NCBI GenBank assembly: GCA_028023455.1
Contig: JAQFVV010006715.1
Span: 371,470 to 435,469 of the forward strand
Length of the DNA stretch: 64,000 nt
Direction: 5' to 3'
Source: Epiperipatus broadwayi
Taxonomy: Eukaryota > Onychophora > Udeonychophora > Euonychophora > Peripatidae
Each line of letters opens with the position of its first letter. Position 1 is the first letter of the stretch. Both the position numbers and the translations under genes were made by a program. Shown here in pieces: positions 34,487 through 46,799 of this stretch. The notes below the pieces were generated by a model. It searched no databases, had not been told where the DNA came from, and saw nothing but the letters and a program-made list of their open reading frames with translations.

Positions 34487-37060
34487 TTTTTTAATGAAGA
34501 GTGTGAGAAATATTGTTAAATGAAATGTTTTTGGATCGGATCAGATATTATCAACTGCATAGACTTATGGATATGTTTTATGAAGGTTGTGTGAATGTTG
34601 TGCTAAAACATCATCATAATCCTATAAAAGTGCAGAGAAATAGTTCTAAAAAAATTTAATACGCCTTTCTTATTGCTATTATTATTGTAAAGTTAAAGTT
34701 AGATATAAGTTAATTAAGGCTTGGAAAAATTGTTGGCTCATGTTCTGGTGTACTATTTTGCAAGAGGAATGTAGATGTGAAAGTTTTACTCGTAGAAATT
34801 GATGTTAGACCTGTGTATATGTGAATGGACAAAGAGTCCCCACCAATTCATTGGAGTCTCAGTTTAGCTCACTCACTAAGATATTTATTCCATATTTATA
34901 AAGTATTTAAATACAGTGGAAAAATTTTCACACTTGGTTATTTTCTACACCGTAAGATGATTTCTTTATTGATTTCCAGAGGTTAATAAATAAATCCAAG
35001 TCTCTCTGCATGACTAGCAATAAAGTCCTAGCATACCTCAAACTTAATGAAAAGGTTTTCTCTTATTTGGGTCACTGCCTACCTCATATTAATGTTGATA
35101 TTCTTTATGGGTATATGAATTACAACTACTGCTAAACATTACTTATAAATTTTGATTACAGGATCACAAACTCAATTTGATGTCAGGATGAGTGCGGATA
35201 GTGTTTGTGAGATTGTTGTACTTGGAACATCGTTTTGTTGATATATTTTAGTTGATCAATGTGAGCCAAGAATAATAACGTAAATAAATTATAAATTTAA
35301 AGGTTAAATAAAACCTGATAACATCGTAAGTAGTGCGTGTATAAAATTATCTAGAAAATATATTCATTGTGTGCATGTATGATAATGTTTAAACTAGATA
35401 CCGATTTCTTAACATATGAAAAGTAGCTAAAGGTAACTTAATGAGAGAAGTCCACCATACATAAAATATCTCCATTGTAAAGCATAGGGTGAAAGCATAT
35501 TAGATTAAAATAGTTAATGGAAGTTATTAAACTTTATTATTAGTGGTAGAATTATCCTTAGAAATAAATCAGTAATTGTAAGCATTAAACACTGGGAGGG
35601 GGGGGATTTAATTTTCGCTATGTCTGATATAAAAGTAAGACAAAATATAATATATTTGAAGGAAACTAGTATCTTTATCTGTCTGTTATTAGTATTACTA
35701 CATGGCACTCGTGATTTCCTAATAATTAGGACTGAATATTTATATTTTGAAACCTCTTAAAATTATCTGTCGATTTAGAAATTTTTTTATGTCATAAGGT
35801 TGTAGAACAAGGGACAGCCATGTGAACCATTGAGTTAATGTACATATTATTGAGTTATAATTTAATAAAATTTGTTATTTTTTTAAATAAAAATTTGCGT
35901 ACGTCTCAATGTTTGTGGGTTATTACAATTTAGAAATCTCAATTCCAATTATACATCTATACATTATTGTTTATATTTGAAGCATCATTTTGGTAAATAA
36001 TATCCGGTAAAATTTATTAATAAGGTTAATTTTCCGAGCTTATGCAGCACGGCAATACTCAAGATGACCAATACTCCGGAAATAATTCAATATAGTTGAT
36101 ATATAGATTATGAATAGGGATGGTTATTGGTTGATAGTGGATGTAGTGGGTGGCATAAAATCTTTTCACCATCTGCTGTATTCAAACCCCTCTCTAGATG
36201 CACTTCCTTATGATTTTACTTTAATTATGAAAGGGTTTATACTATGTTATTTCTAAAAGATTTAATGTAAGCTTAATTATTCAAGTCATAATGTAAGTGG
36301 GCATTGGCTACATTAAAGACAGCTAAGATCAACCTTGGAGGTGATCATAAGAGGGGTGTTTATTACCAATAATCCATAGCAGCTTGTTTGACTTCCAGAT
36401 CTTATTGTTCTAAAACCCTGAGAAGAGATTATAATAGGAGATAAATGAGGTAGTACAATGGGAAATTTGAGAGAAAAGAGATAGTAGTGCAATAGACCTA
36501 TGAATGTGAGGATGATGGAGGGATGGAGAAGGAGGGTGGAAATGGACATAGAACTATTTGTAATCTGAAACAAAATTTTAATTGCAACTTTAATAACAGT
36601 GAATGGAGTGTGTGCTGAGAATATAAATTGTAATGTGAGTTGACTTTAAAGTTTTCAATAGTATTAATATTATTATTTTTAATGCATTCTCAGTGTTCTC
36701 TTAATCTATTGATTATTTATTAACCCATTCATTAGATATCATTATTGAAATTTATTAATAAGTTATTTTAAATAAGGTTTAGGCTCAATATTTTCATTGA
36801 AGTTGCAATTTGGCGCTCTGGCAAATATGATTATAGATGTTCTATCCCATCTTCATTGATCCCATTAAGCTTTAGGAATAATGTTAGCTGGAAATAGAGA
36901 AGCATCCATCCATCCGACCCAAAAAGTTTATAGATGGAGTACCAACTAGGGCTAAAAGCACACCAGATACCTGAGAAGTCAGAATAGCCTCAAGTTCCAT
37001 TTTATAACATATATTGTATTGGTTACACATTATAACAGCTATCATACTCATATTATTATG
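34487..37060. other. No gene recognised
   Basis: Longest plain stretch in the centre of the window. A purine-rich patch (36,420-36,545) and an 86-codon minus frame (36,313-36,573) are present but show no motif. A B-box-like ATTCAAACCCC near 36,180 hints at a SINE but is unsupported. Confidence 0.5.
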
Positions 37061-37064
37061 AAAA

Positions 37065-37212
37065 GATTACAATTGGTGTAAAAGCTTACAATTGGTGCAT
37101 AACGTGGCTGCACGACTGAGTAAAACATAACAATTACCATGCAGAGTGGCTGCAAGTGCCCGAGTAAAAGCTTACAATGTATATATAATCAAATCGTCAT
37201 TATATATATATT

Positions 37213-37264
<52 letters not shown>

Positions 37265-37320
37265 ATCATCTTTATATATATATATATGTATATATATATT
37301 CAAATCGTCATTTTATACTC
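37065..37320. repeat. Degenerate short tandem repeats around a TA array
   Basis: GCTTACAATTGGTG, GTGGCTGCA and GAGTAAAA each occur twice between 37,065 and 37,180. TTCAAATCGTCAT-like units then occur three times (37,187, 37,260, 37,300), separated by TA tracts. The array looks like a decayed minisatellite with TA spacers. Confidence 0.65.
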
Positions 37321-37599
37321 TTGCAATCATTTTTTAATGGTGCAACTAGTGTCACCAATCTGCATCTGTTCACATACAACTGACATTCAATAGATACAGT
37401 ATTTTACTTTTCAGAAATTCAGGCTTAGTTATTGTGGATGTTAGAATTACTTGTTGTGTGGAATGGCTCTGGAAAGTTGTTTTAATGTTACAATGCTTGC
37501 ATATTTTTTTTTTATTTTTTTGATTCCTGGTATGCATGATTATTTTATAGTACCGATATTTTTTAACCTGAAAATTGTGAAGAAATATTGAATAGTTTT

Positions 37600-37870
37600 G
37601 GCAGGATGGTTCAATTGGTTAGAGCATTAAAATAAAATTTTATATTCAATAATTTATTTACTCAGTTTTGTTTTTCATGGTGGTATTGTTACTGGTCAGG
37701 ACAGAATAACCTGAAGAAAATAAAAAAATAATATCACTTAAAATGTTGTATATAAATTAATCATTCTGCTTTTTCTAGCAATTGAATGTAATTGGAAAAT
37801 TTTAATCATGTTTTTCTAAAGACATTCAATATTTAAAAGTATTAGAATGAAATAATCCAATATATAATTA
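37600..37870 (+). mobile_element. tRNA-derived SINE, copy S4 (plus)
   Basis: It has the clearest head of the family: GGTTCAATTGGTTAGAGC is a near-perfect tRNA A box. It is followed by CATGGTGGTATTGTTACTGG, ACCTGAAGAAAATA, ATGTTGTATATA, CTAAAGACATTCAATATT and the tail ATAATCCAATATAT. Transcription by RNA polymerase III and LINE-driven mobilisation are expected for the class. Confidence 0.75.
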
Positions 37871-37899
37871 CAACTAACATGCAAATGACCGCAATCTCT

Positions 37900-40160
37900 G
37901 AAAAGGTATGTCTAAACTGACTAAAGTAGTAAATAAATTAACTTTCTTATGTAAATTTAAATCTGAAGGCATAATTCTTAAGAGTTTGTAACTCCAATTC
38001 ACTCCCAGAGAGTTAAGAAAATTATTCAGAGAGTAACTGAGATTCTGTTAAAAAATAATAAATGCACAAATGTTTTCCAAGCATCACATGTTGAATTTCA
38101 TTACATATGTAGAATGTGTTTTACAAAATAAACTTAGTGATAAAGAATACACAAGAGTTCCCCAAGTAGTAAAAATCCTATTCTAAATTGCATGAAAAAA
38201 AGAATTCCAAAAGAACAGGTTACAAATCTACATTGGGATATCAAAAGTCATAATGTACTAAACAATGTTCCAGATTCATCTAACAGATGTTGAAACTTCT
38301 GTTTAAAAAAAGATTACTCTTTGCCAACACATTATATAATATCCATTTATTACATATAATGGCCGCAGTTGAGGAAGCCATTTTGTAATTGCATTTATAA
38401 AAGGCAGCAAAATATATTGGACAAAAAAGAGCACTTGAAAGACAACAAAAAATGAATTTAAACATTTCCTATAATAAAAGGAAAATAATTACATTGCTCC
38501 AAGTAGAGAAATTAATAACTGTTGTCTCTGATGACAAAGACATTTTGATAGATGCAATAGCTGATGAAAATAAAATAAATAATTTATTCAAAAAGGTCAA
38601 TATAAAATGTGGCAAAACATCTGATATCAGGTAGACAGAAACATAATTTATAAATTTTATAGCATAACATACTTCACTCAATCAGAAAAAAGTAAACTGA
38701 TATTGTAGTTCAACAAAATTATTCATCTTTATAGTTGATATTTTTAGTAATCAACATGTTCCATTAAGACATTCTGTTTTAGAAATTCATCTTTCTAAAC
38801 TTTATCAATGCTTCTTCTCAAGTTCTTAGTATTTTGGTGTCCAAAATCAGTTCTTTGTCAGAGATTCCATGCACTTTTTAGAATTAATCAAGAACATTAA
38901 AATTAAAATAACTGGCATTCTGGTAAGCTTTGATTTGGAAATGCCGCATATAAAGAAATTTTGTCTACAATAATAAAAATATTAAATGGCAATAATGAGT
39001 TCCAAACCATAACAATTATTTCTATTGATAGTACAATGAAACTAACAACATTCTATATAATGACATTATACTTTCAGTATAACACAATTTTTCAAATAAA
39101 ATACAGGGATGTATATGTACTGAATATTCTCATCCCTGATTAATAAAATTTGCATGGAGAAACTTGAAGCCCCAACCATAAAGACTACTTCATACTCTTC
39201 TAATGTTTGGGTTTATTAAAGTGATGATATATTTATTCTATGACCAAATAGTGAAGCACTATTAAAACATACTACAAATATAGCAATGACATATCCACTT
39301 CAATTAAGTTTGTGATTGCATTAAAACAAAAATTGGAATTATTGTGTATTTTGTGACAAAATTCTTTTATAACAAAATCATACTGTTGTTTACAAAAATA
39401 TATATATATATATACAGAAAAATCCTTAGTGTGTACATTCAATTATGCTAGAAATACCAAACCTGACATTATATTATCACTATTCAGCAGAGCAAAATAT
39501 GTTTATTCAGAAACTAGTGATTTGTAAAAGAAAAAGATCTTTATAAAACAAATTCTTAGAAAAATTATTAATTCACTAGTTGGCATTAAAAAACTCTTAA
39601 ATAATAAAAAAATTACTATTTAAAAAACATTTATTAGTACTGCAGTATCTCAATATATACCATGAATAGAAGACAACTCAAAGAAAATTTGCAAACAATA
39701 TAACATAGTTAAATGATTTCTGGAGCCCTACCACCCTATAATTAATTATTATATCTACAAAGCCAAAATATAAATTGATAATAAACAAAAACTGTATCTA
39801 TGAAATACCACTTGAATTTGAAAAGATGAACATTGGTGATGTCAGTCATTCAAATTAAGAAATGATTCCAAGGGTGCAAAATGATTAGAAAAGATAAATT
39901 TATCTAAAGTAGCAGACTATGTATGTACCAAGGAACAGATGTTTGATTGAGAAAATACAGGAATATTGGTTAGAAAGAAAAATATTCAAAAAAGAAAATT
40001 CTAATAAGCTGCTTACATGATAAAAAACCATAAGTTAACCCAGTGTATCTATACATAATGTCTGGAAACCATTAACTTTTTATATTGGGAACAAGTGGAA
40101 AAATCAGGAAGAAACACCTAAGTAATTATATTATATTTTTATTGATTGTTTTCTTTGTTA
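37900..40160 (+). pseudogene. Decayed PLE, family G (plus)
   Basis: Translating in shifting frames gives PLE landmarks in order: an N-terminal basic stretch near 37,930-38,170, ITGILVSFDLEMPHI near 38,915 (RT motif A), and SNVWVY-SDDIFILWPNSE near 39,200 (motif C, with the Tyr-x-Asp-Asp site reading SDD after a stop). A palm-distal NHTVVHKN-like block follows near 39,390. The open pieces 38,452-38,634 and 38,961-39,143 are parts of it. No GIY-YIG core was found before 40,160. It is heavily mutated, closer to family C than to A/B. Confidence 0.65.
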
Positions 40161-40565
40161 GAATGGCATAATTAGTTAGACCATTATTTTAAGATTCAAT
40201 ATTCAAAAATATAAATGTCTCAATTTGATTCCCATGGTAATACTGCTACTGATCAGAATAAAAACGTCTGAAGAAGACAAAAATATACCACTCAAAATGT
40301 TGTATATATATATATTCTTTTCCCCCCCCCTTTTTTTTTTTTTTTTCTTAATTTTTTTTTTAAAAAAAAATAAAAATAAACTAATTTTATTTTTACTTCT
40401 ACCAAATGCCAATATATTTGCAACTATATAAATAAACTTCAATATATATATATATATTAATCAATGTGCTAGTGATAACCGGTTCATGTTTATGGAAAAT
40501 TTAAATAAAATTATTTTTTTAATAAAAACATTCAGCAATTAATATTAAATGATGAAAATTGTCAA
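40160..40565 (+). mobile_element. tRNA-derived SINE, copy S5, interrupted by homopolymers
   Basis: The head GGCATAATTAGTTAGACC, the central CGTCTGAAGAAGAC and the tail GTTTATGGAAAATTTAAATAAA...ACATTCAGCAATT match the SINE family. At the internal TA run (40,303) an additional stretch of about 120 bp is inserted, starting with runs of C, T and A (40,316-40,375), before the element resumes near 40,455. Confidence 0.6.
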
Positions 40566-42325
40566 TATGAAATTACATATTGAAGCTAGGTTTAAAAGAC
40601 TTTGAAAAAGTTTGTTTAAATATAAATGAATAGATGAAAAACCAGCAGATTCATCTATCTTTATGGTTTGAATTTAAGTACATGTTAAATAAACATCCAG
40701 TTTCTCATAAACAACCAGTTCTTCACATTAAACAATCGATTTGGCTAGATTGAGTGATTTTGATCAATGTAAGTTTTATATTAATTTTGCTTCTTGCCTC
40801 TTAAAGAACTAAGAATATCTTTCTGAACCACTGGCATAGAACATACTCTCATTACTTGACATGTGTTAGCTTTGTGATACTTTCATTTTCAGGCATTTCT
40901 CAAGTGTGTATTTGGCTAATTCTTAAATGTCTTAGGTTAATGAAACAATGAATCATATTTTTTAGCTACAGAAGTGGCTACTTGCAAAAACAACTTATAT
41001 TTTATGGCACTATATTAAGATTAAGATATATTTCCATGCTATAAAGATCCATTGTTAGTGTATCCCAGTTTGCTCTGTGGATTCTCTAATTTTAATAAAC
41101 TGAATAATGTTATCATGCATTTCTCTATGGTCACTGGTATTAAATTCCAATATTTTAGATGTTTCATTGTTTATATTATGATCAACCTACTATTTGGAAT
41201 CCTTTGTCATATGACCACTGTGAGTTCAAGAGTTAAATGATCCTGCCTCCATTTTCTATGTCCTGTGACTAATCTATTCCTTTTATTTAATTATGTATAC
41301 ATTAGCTAGTCTTCAAAATTATTTTCTCAATACTTTTTGATCCTTAATTTTTATATTTATTTCAATCATATTTTAATGCAAAATCACTATTGATCCATCA
41401 TTTTCACTGTTATTTTACAAACCTGCAAAGTTGATTTATCGAGACTCTCCATGTTCCTCTTGTTTTGTTTCATTAGATTATTTTTTATCCCAATCATTTG
41501 GATGATTCTCAATGCTAGTTATACATTCTGCTCTTATCTTCTTATACTCTTCTTTCATACTCTTGTGTTTCTAATGTTTTCCTCACACTCATGATTCATG
41601 CTGCCTTTCATTACTTTTTCTTGTATCTTCTTTAAAATAATGTTGTTTTTTTTTAATTTACTTTTTACTGCAATTACCAAATCTTGCACCATGTTTTGTT
41701 GCTATATATTGAAAATCTATACATGCTCTTTAAACTTTTCATCCACTTTTGGTTGCCATTTAAATTCCTTTGCAATATCTGTCAGATCAACTCCATTATA
41801 TTGAGTCATGTTTGATCTTACTGGATAGTTCCTGTTGCATCGTTGTTTGATTTATCTGCTTTTTAATTACATTACTTTTATTAATATCTGTAACTATTGT
41901 TAAAATTTATAAATTTCTTTTTTTGCAATATTGTTACATTTTTAATAAATAGAATACCCAATTTTCCCTTCAAAACTATTTTCCTACTGGGTTTGAACTC
42001 ATTTCCAATAAGCACATTATGTCTGTATATTTAATGCTTTTTACATCACTTATTTTTTTTTACTTCATGCTAAATATGTATTTAAATTTTTTATTTAAAT
42101 TTTACTTTGATTATTCATTTAATAGATATTTTATTTGACCTTATTTGGCAACAATTATCCTCTCTCTTTTCCGATATTTTCATTTCAAATGAAGTCTCTT
42201 GTTTTGTGCCAAATCGTGTATCACAAAATGAGGCTCAAACTATTTCAAGAGCCTTAGTTGAGATCCTGTTCCATTGTTTGTTTCTGATGATTGATTTAAT
42301 CCATTCTCATTTTACAACACATTTT
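40566..42325. other. No gene recognised; possible minus-strand coding relic
   Basis: At 41,400-41,830 the minus strand reads as broken, Lys/Gln-rich, probably helical protein (for example NGVDLTDIAKEFKWQPKVDEKF at about 41,800-41,730). No family is recognised; a LINE ORF1 relic is one possibility. The remainder shows nothing. Confidence 0.35.
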
Positions 42326-42403
42326 TAATATTTAATTTATAAAGCTCAAACAGTATTTGAAATTAAACTGAGAGAGTGTTTGTGCTTTATAAATTAAATA
42401 TTA
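42326..42403. repeat. Hairpin-forming inverted repeat
   Basis: Arms of 27 bp (left begins TAATATTTAATTTATAAAGC) differ at about one position and are separated by a 24-bp loop. Confidence 0.88.
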
Positions 42404-43340
42404 ATTACATACATCACTGCAAGTTATAACACCTAAAAACTACTGCATAGTAAATTGTAGGATTTCATGATGTACGTTTGTAATTTAAACTCAGTGAATT
42501 AAATGTGAATATGTTTGAAGATTCACACTTTCAAATCTAAGTACTTCAGACTGGCTTGGATATATAGAAAGACAAGTAAAGAGAAGGGTGGATGCCCTCT
42601 TCTTGTTAAATTCTCTGTCTTGTATTTACGATTTGATCGCTATTAATAACGCCTGATTAGCTAATAAGTGCGAGAGGTTTGCAGTCTCTCGGTTTAATTT
42701 CAAATACATTTTTAGTTCAATCTAATTTTGGTGATTAGACATATTTTGCACTCATACAAATAAGAGCTGATTAATAGATAAGGATGTCACTTTTCTATGA
42801 AAAAATATTCTTCATTCATCATTCGAATTACTCTCACATGTCAGTTATGAATCATCCTGACGAAAATGTATTATTGTTTGCAAATAAATGAGATTGAACC
42901 AGCATGGTAAAACCAGAGATTCACTATTGGAATGCATTAAAAAATTACACACACTATCAAATATAGTATGTATAACCTAACATATTATTTACAAGTAATG
43001 TATAAGGTATAAAAAACAACAAAAATATTAATTAAAATTATTATATTAAAAAATGAATATAAGTGTAAACAAAATATCATTAAATATATATTTATATGCT
43101 ATTAAAATACTAATGTAATGAAACCTTATTATCTAAATAATGTGCAATAATCAATGCCTATATAGTAAATAAATCAAATTATATGATTACTAACCACAAT
43201 ATATTTGAAATATTTTATTAATAATCATTAAATAGTAATTAACTTATAAGCACTAGGAACACTAAATTAGAAAAGCTTAAGTATAAAAGATTATTATAAT
43301 CTTATGCTAAGTCACTTCGAATACCATAGACCTGATACTA
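42404..43340. other. No gene recognised
   Basis: The AT-rich sequence at 42,950-43,290 resembles 23,500-23,760 and 51,480-51,830 in composition (ATTA/ATAAC-rich) but no clean alignment is visible. Confidence 0.45.
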
Positions 43341-44160
43341 TAATATTCATAGCAATGACTGGCTAATGGAAAAGTGATAGGTATAATTATGATGTAAATT
43401 TATGTCAATGTATACAAATGAGTAAGAGGAAACATAATTCTTTTTTGTTTATAGTGTTTCAATTGGTAGAGATTGGAAATGCATCCTTTATTTTGTGTTT
43501 AGAATTATTTCTTTCAATAGCACATGGCACTGTTTGAAGCAGGCTCACATGTATGGCCAAATTTATTTTGTTACTCCATAAATATTGATTTGTGATCTGG
43601 ATTGCTTTTGTCCCTTATTTAGATGTATTCATTTTAGGATAGTCTTGTTGTGAGGTTTGTTTACCGTTTTCCAAATTGGACTTCATGAAGGCAAGTAATC
43701 TTGTAAGCAATATGGGGGAGTTTCCATAAATGTTTATCTTTGGGATCATTGATCAAACAGTTTACAGAAGCTGGAATGCAAAGGCTGATCTTGTACACTT
43801 CGAAATATATGTTATTTATATTTCTGGAAACTTTATGAATATAGGGGAGTGATATCATGGCTTAATGTTAGATGGTATAGGATTAGTTCCAATATTGATG
43901 TAAAATTTGTTGTGAATGTTTATGAGTATCTTATATTTGAACACAATGAGTCATAATTTGGTCATGTATTTTTCAATGTTAGTCTTATGATTTGATTTCA
44001 AATTGCATAAGTTCAGATTTCTATATAAAAATGTGGCAAAACAGCATATTTATATGACACCCAAGCAGACTCTCCATATATTATACCATCCACTACAAGC
44101 CACAGTAACACATGGATGCAAGAAGGATTATGCATAAAATCTCTATTTAGTGCCTATTCA

Positions 44161-44225
44161 TCCAAATATCCCCAGACTAGTTTCTAGCTTGTGGCTTTCA
44201 TCAGTGGGGAGGCTTAAATCTGAGA
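44161..44225 (-). ncRNA. Hammerhead ribozyme motif (minus)
   Basis: Read on the minus strand: stem I CCCCA (44,209-44,205) pairs with TGGGG (44,174-44,170), with more pairing beyond an internal loop. Then core CTGATGA (44,204-44,198), stem II AGC/GCT with a CACAA loop, GAAA (44,184-44,181), and a two-base-pair stem III (A-U, C-G, loop TA) to the cleavage triplet GTC (44,177-44,175). The core is intact, but the first stem II pair is A·A rather than the usual G-C, which may weaken it. Architecture equals that at 27,323. Confidence 0.72.
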
Positions 44226-44447
44226 GTACTGCATCTAGATTTTAGAATCTAATGTGATCTTTCAAAATCCATCTTACCTTTGAGTTCAAATTAAAAAAAT
44301 AATGTTTCCAAGCTAATCTCATTAGCTTGTGTAGTCATATATGATCTACACTTAGTTCAGCATCCATATAATTTGTTGTCTTTGGTTTTTTAATAACCAC
44401 AGCTACCATAATTTTATGGACAGGATTAGTATTAAACCTTCAAATAT

Positions 44448-44552
44448 AACATGATCATCAACTTTTTTATTCTTACACAAGCTGTTTACACACAGGGTCC
44501 TTTGCCTGTGTGTAAACAGCTTGTCTAATCATAAAAAATGGTGATCATGTCA
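44448..44552. repeat. Long palindrome, about 45-bp arms
   Basis: The inner arms AAGCTGTTTACACACAGG and CCTGTGTGTAAACAGCTT are exact reverse complements around an 8-base centre. The outer arms (ACATGATCA...TTTTTTAT and its complement) continue imperfectly. Confidence 0.9.
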
Positions 44553-44770
44553 TATTTATGTGAGTTTGAAATTATGGACTCAGGATATATAAAACCTCTA
44601 ATATAACTAACTGATCACTTTCCATTTGGATGTCTACATCAAGATATTTTATTCCTTTAAAAATATTAATGTTCTATGATCCAAGGTAATGCAGATTGTT
44701 CTCAAACCTCATATTTGTGATGTTATTAATTTGGAGTTCTGAAGCACAAATAAATTTGTTATTAAAATGT

Positions 44771-44771
<1 letters not shown>

Positions 44772-44816
<45 letters not shown>

Positions 44817-44818
44817 AA

Positions 44819-44868
<50 letters not shown>
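44772..44868. repeat. Paired (TA)n microsatellites
   Basis: Two TA arrays separated by CAAATATTTA, within the PLE D minus copy. Confidence 0.93.
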
Positions 44869-44869
<1 letters not shown>

Positions 44870-45026
44870 CTGAATATTTATAAATACAGTAACTAAATAA
44901 TTTAAAAAATGTTATCCACTTAGGAGCACTTTCGATTATCCCAGTAATCTGTGTCAACTAAAGCTTTGAACTGCTAACTTTTCTTTTTAATTATTTAGTT
45001 ACTGTATTTAGAATTATTCAGTTATA
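44868..45026. repeat. Inverted repeat enclosing a hammerhead-like relic
   Basis: Arms 44,868-44,915 and 44,983-45,026 (both containing AACTAAATAAT / its complement) are about 42 bp. The loop carries, on the minus strand, GTTGACACAGATTACTGG...AATCGAAAGTGCTCCTAA. This is the same stem-GAAAGTRCT motif as in the family A/B pLTRs. Confidence 0.7.
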
Positions 45027-45030
45027 TAAT

Positions 45031-45044
45031 TACATATATTGCTT

Positions 45045-45085
<41 letters not shown>

Positions 45086-45096
45086 CAATATATGTA
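45031..45096. repeat. Palindrome with a (TA)n axis
   Basis: TACATATATTGCTTTA and its reverse complement flank a TA run; a further TA array follows to 45,134. Confidence 0.9.
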
Positions 45097-45097
45097 C

Positions 45098-45138
<41 letters not shown>

Positions 45139-45424
45139 ACATCCATTTTCACACTCCCAATGACCAGACATATTAATAGAGCAGTGTTGTTCATTGAAAG
45201 AGATGATTATATTTTGATCAATCCAATTCAGACAATGAATAATAAAGCTTCATTGTTTTTTGTGGATAATTATATGTTGTTAATGTATGTTTTATAATAT
45301 TGATTAACTATATTTTTATTTAGTGATCCATAAAGCTGACTGATATCTAAAGACATTGTTCTGGATTGATTGTCACTGTAATTAAACAGTGGCTCCAATT
45401 AAGATATTGTTCATTTATCGTAAA

Positions 45425-46780
45425 ATCCTGATTCCAGTTTGTCAATAAAATTAAAAATGCAAACTACTGACAACCAAAGCATGTTATCATCTCTAAATAT
45501 TAGCACTTTATGGATCAGTAAATAGAAAACAATCAATTAAATATAAAACATACACTTTCAACACATAATTGTCCACATAAAAGTATTAGCTTTATTATTG
45601 ACTCTTTAAGTTGGTCTGTTTAAAATATAATTGTCCTATTCAATAGATAGAACTATACTATGGAAAACTGATGGCTAATGGGACCTCCAACTAGTGGAAT
45701 CTAATATCAGTATTGTTCTGAATACTATCAAAATGAATGTACTTTCTAAATACTTGAAAAACACATGTGTGGTAATATATGCATGATCTTTATTTGTATT
45801 TCAGAGCACCAAATTAATAATGTCGAACATGAGTCACAGAGAAATCTGCATTAGCCCAGGCATAAAAAATGATGACTTTTTTAAAGGAATAAAATATTTT
45901 TACAATACATGGAAAGGCAGAGTAACCAATTAAAGTGTAATATTCTTAATTAAACCCAAAAAAATCAGAAGTTTTACACACCTTAAATCCATAATTTCTA
46001 ACTCACATAAATATGTCAGTCTCACAACATTTCTGTATAAAAATCTAAACTTATGCATATTAAAATCAGATTGTAAGGCTAACTTTGAAAATGACATGAA
46101 TGAGTTTTGCTTCAAATACAGAACATTCATTAACCTCAACAATTTTACAACAAGATCAGAACTATACTAATATTATTTGATATTAAGTTCTGGATATTAC
46201 TGCTCCATATCCATAACATATGCATAAATATAAATTAAATATAATCAGATCCCTATAGAATCAAACTTTACACTCCATTCTCTGTTAACATGTTGATCAA
46301 TAATCCTAATCATAAACTTCCCACTAAATACAAATCTTGCCCTGCTTACTAGATGGCTTGGACACAACTGTTTGCAATGTGGTCTACATGGAAAAATCAC
46401 ACACGAGCCTCACAACAAGATTGTCCCAATATCAATACCTCTATTTAAGGCCCAAAATCAATCAATACTACAGATCCATATTTTGGGGTTCCCAAAATAA
46501 ACTTGACAGTACATTCAAACCTACATCATCCAGAATTGTGTGCATTGAAAGAAATAATTCTGAGCTGAAAATAAAGAAGGCAAGGGACACCATTAATGAT
46601 TCAAACTCTATAAAAGAGAAATCATGTCTTCCCTGTGTAAAAAGTGGGGTATTTAATGCATTTGTATACAATTACCTAAATATACAATTATACTTGCCAC
46701 CCTATTGTCCACAAGTTATTGCTATGAATATGATATCAAGACTAAGATATTGGGAGTGGATTTGGGTAAAATTATAATGA
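45425..46780 (+). pseudogene. PLE family D, plus copy, head-to-head with minus copy
   Basis: Plus-strand landmarks: QFVNKIKNAN then DNQSMLSSLNIS and LYGSVNRK (motif A, 45,430-45,510), WLMGPPTSGI near 45,680, and YMHDLYLYF near 45,775 (the Y-x-D-D site, first Asp replaced by His). KGIKYF, then FLYKNLNLC near 46,030 follow, and finally a 146-codon frame (46,337-46,777) carrying CNVVYMEK and FWGSQNKLDSTFKPTSSRI, the GIY-YIG and following region. Several frameshifts; inactive. The long frame at its end is transposon-derived. Confidence 0.7.
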
Positions 46781-46799
46781 ACTTTAACACTTAAGCTTT

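Larger units (their letters stand above)
44060..44560 (-). mobile_element. Hammerhead-bearing insertion in PLE D
   Basis: This segment is absent from the plus partner, where KGIKYF (45,880) and FLYKNLNLC (46,030) are only about 150 bp apart. It carries a hammerhead motif on the minus strand (44,161-44,225) and a long palindrome (44,448-44,552). A diverged relative of the ribozyme part lies at 59,790-59,960 (shared TAGGCACTAAATA). It is probably a PLE pLTR fragment; borders are approximate. Confidence 0.5.
43350..45420 (-). pseudogene. PLE family D, minus copy, with insertion
   Basis: Minus-strand landmarks in order from 45,420: NQSRTMSLDISQLYGSLN near 45,345 (RT motif A), a TA-rich interruption (44,772-45,135), KGIKYLDVDIQMES near 44,655, then an extra segment of about 500 bp (44,060-44,560). 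FLYRNLNLCNLKSN near 44,030 follows, then SLPYIHKVSRNINN and HIAYKITC (43,858-43,690), which lead into the GIY-YIG domain. The plus partner at 45,425-46,780 has the same blocks without the extra segment. Stops and shifts are frequent. Confidence 0.7.

Noticed and set aside
36313-36573. 86-codon minus ORF in a purine-rich patch
   Set aside because: Arises from a strand-biased purine tract; no domain, no splice sites and no repeat copy seen.
40260-40300. CTGAAGAAGAC in SINE copies as a hammerhead core
   Set aside because: It fits CUGANGA, but no stem II/GAAA follows in S2-S5; it is simply a conserved SINE block.
42600-42720. tRNA-Ala-like segment (AGAGG-TTTGCAG-TCTCT as an anticodon arm)
   Set aside because: An anticodon arm can be drawn, but the T arm and acceptor stem do not pair; probably chance or a very decayed SINE.
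42840-42900. CCTGACGAAAATG as a hammerhead core
   Set aside because: CUGACGA is present but there is no GAAA with a stem II partner and no cleavage triplet in place.
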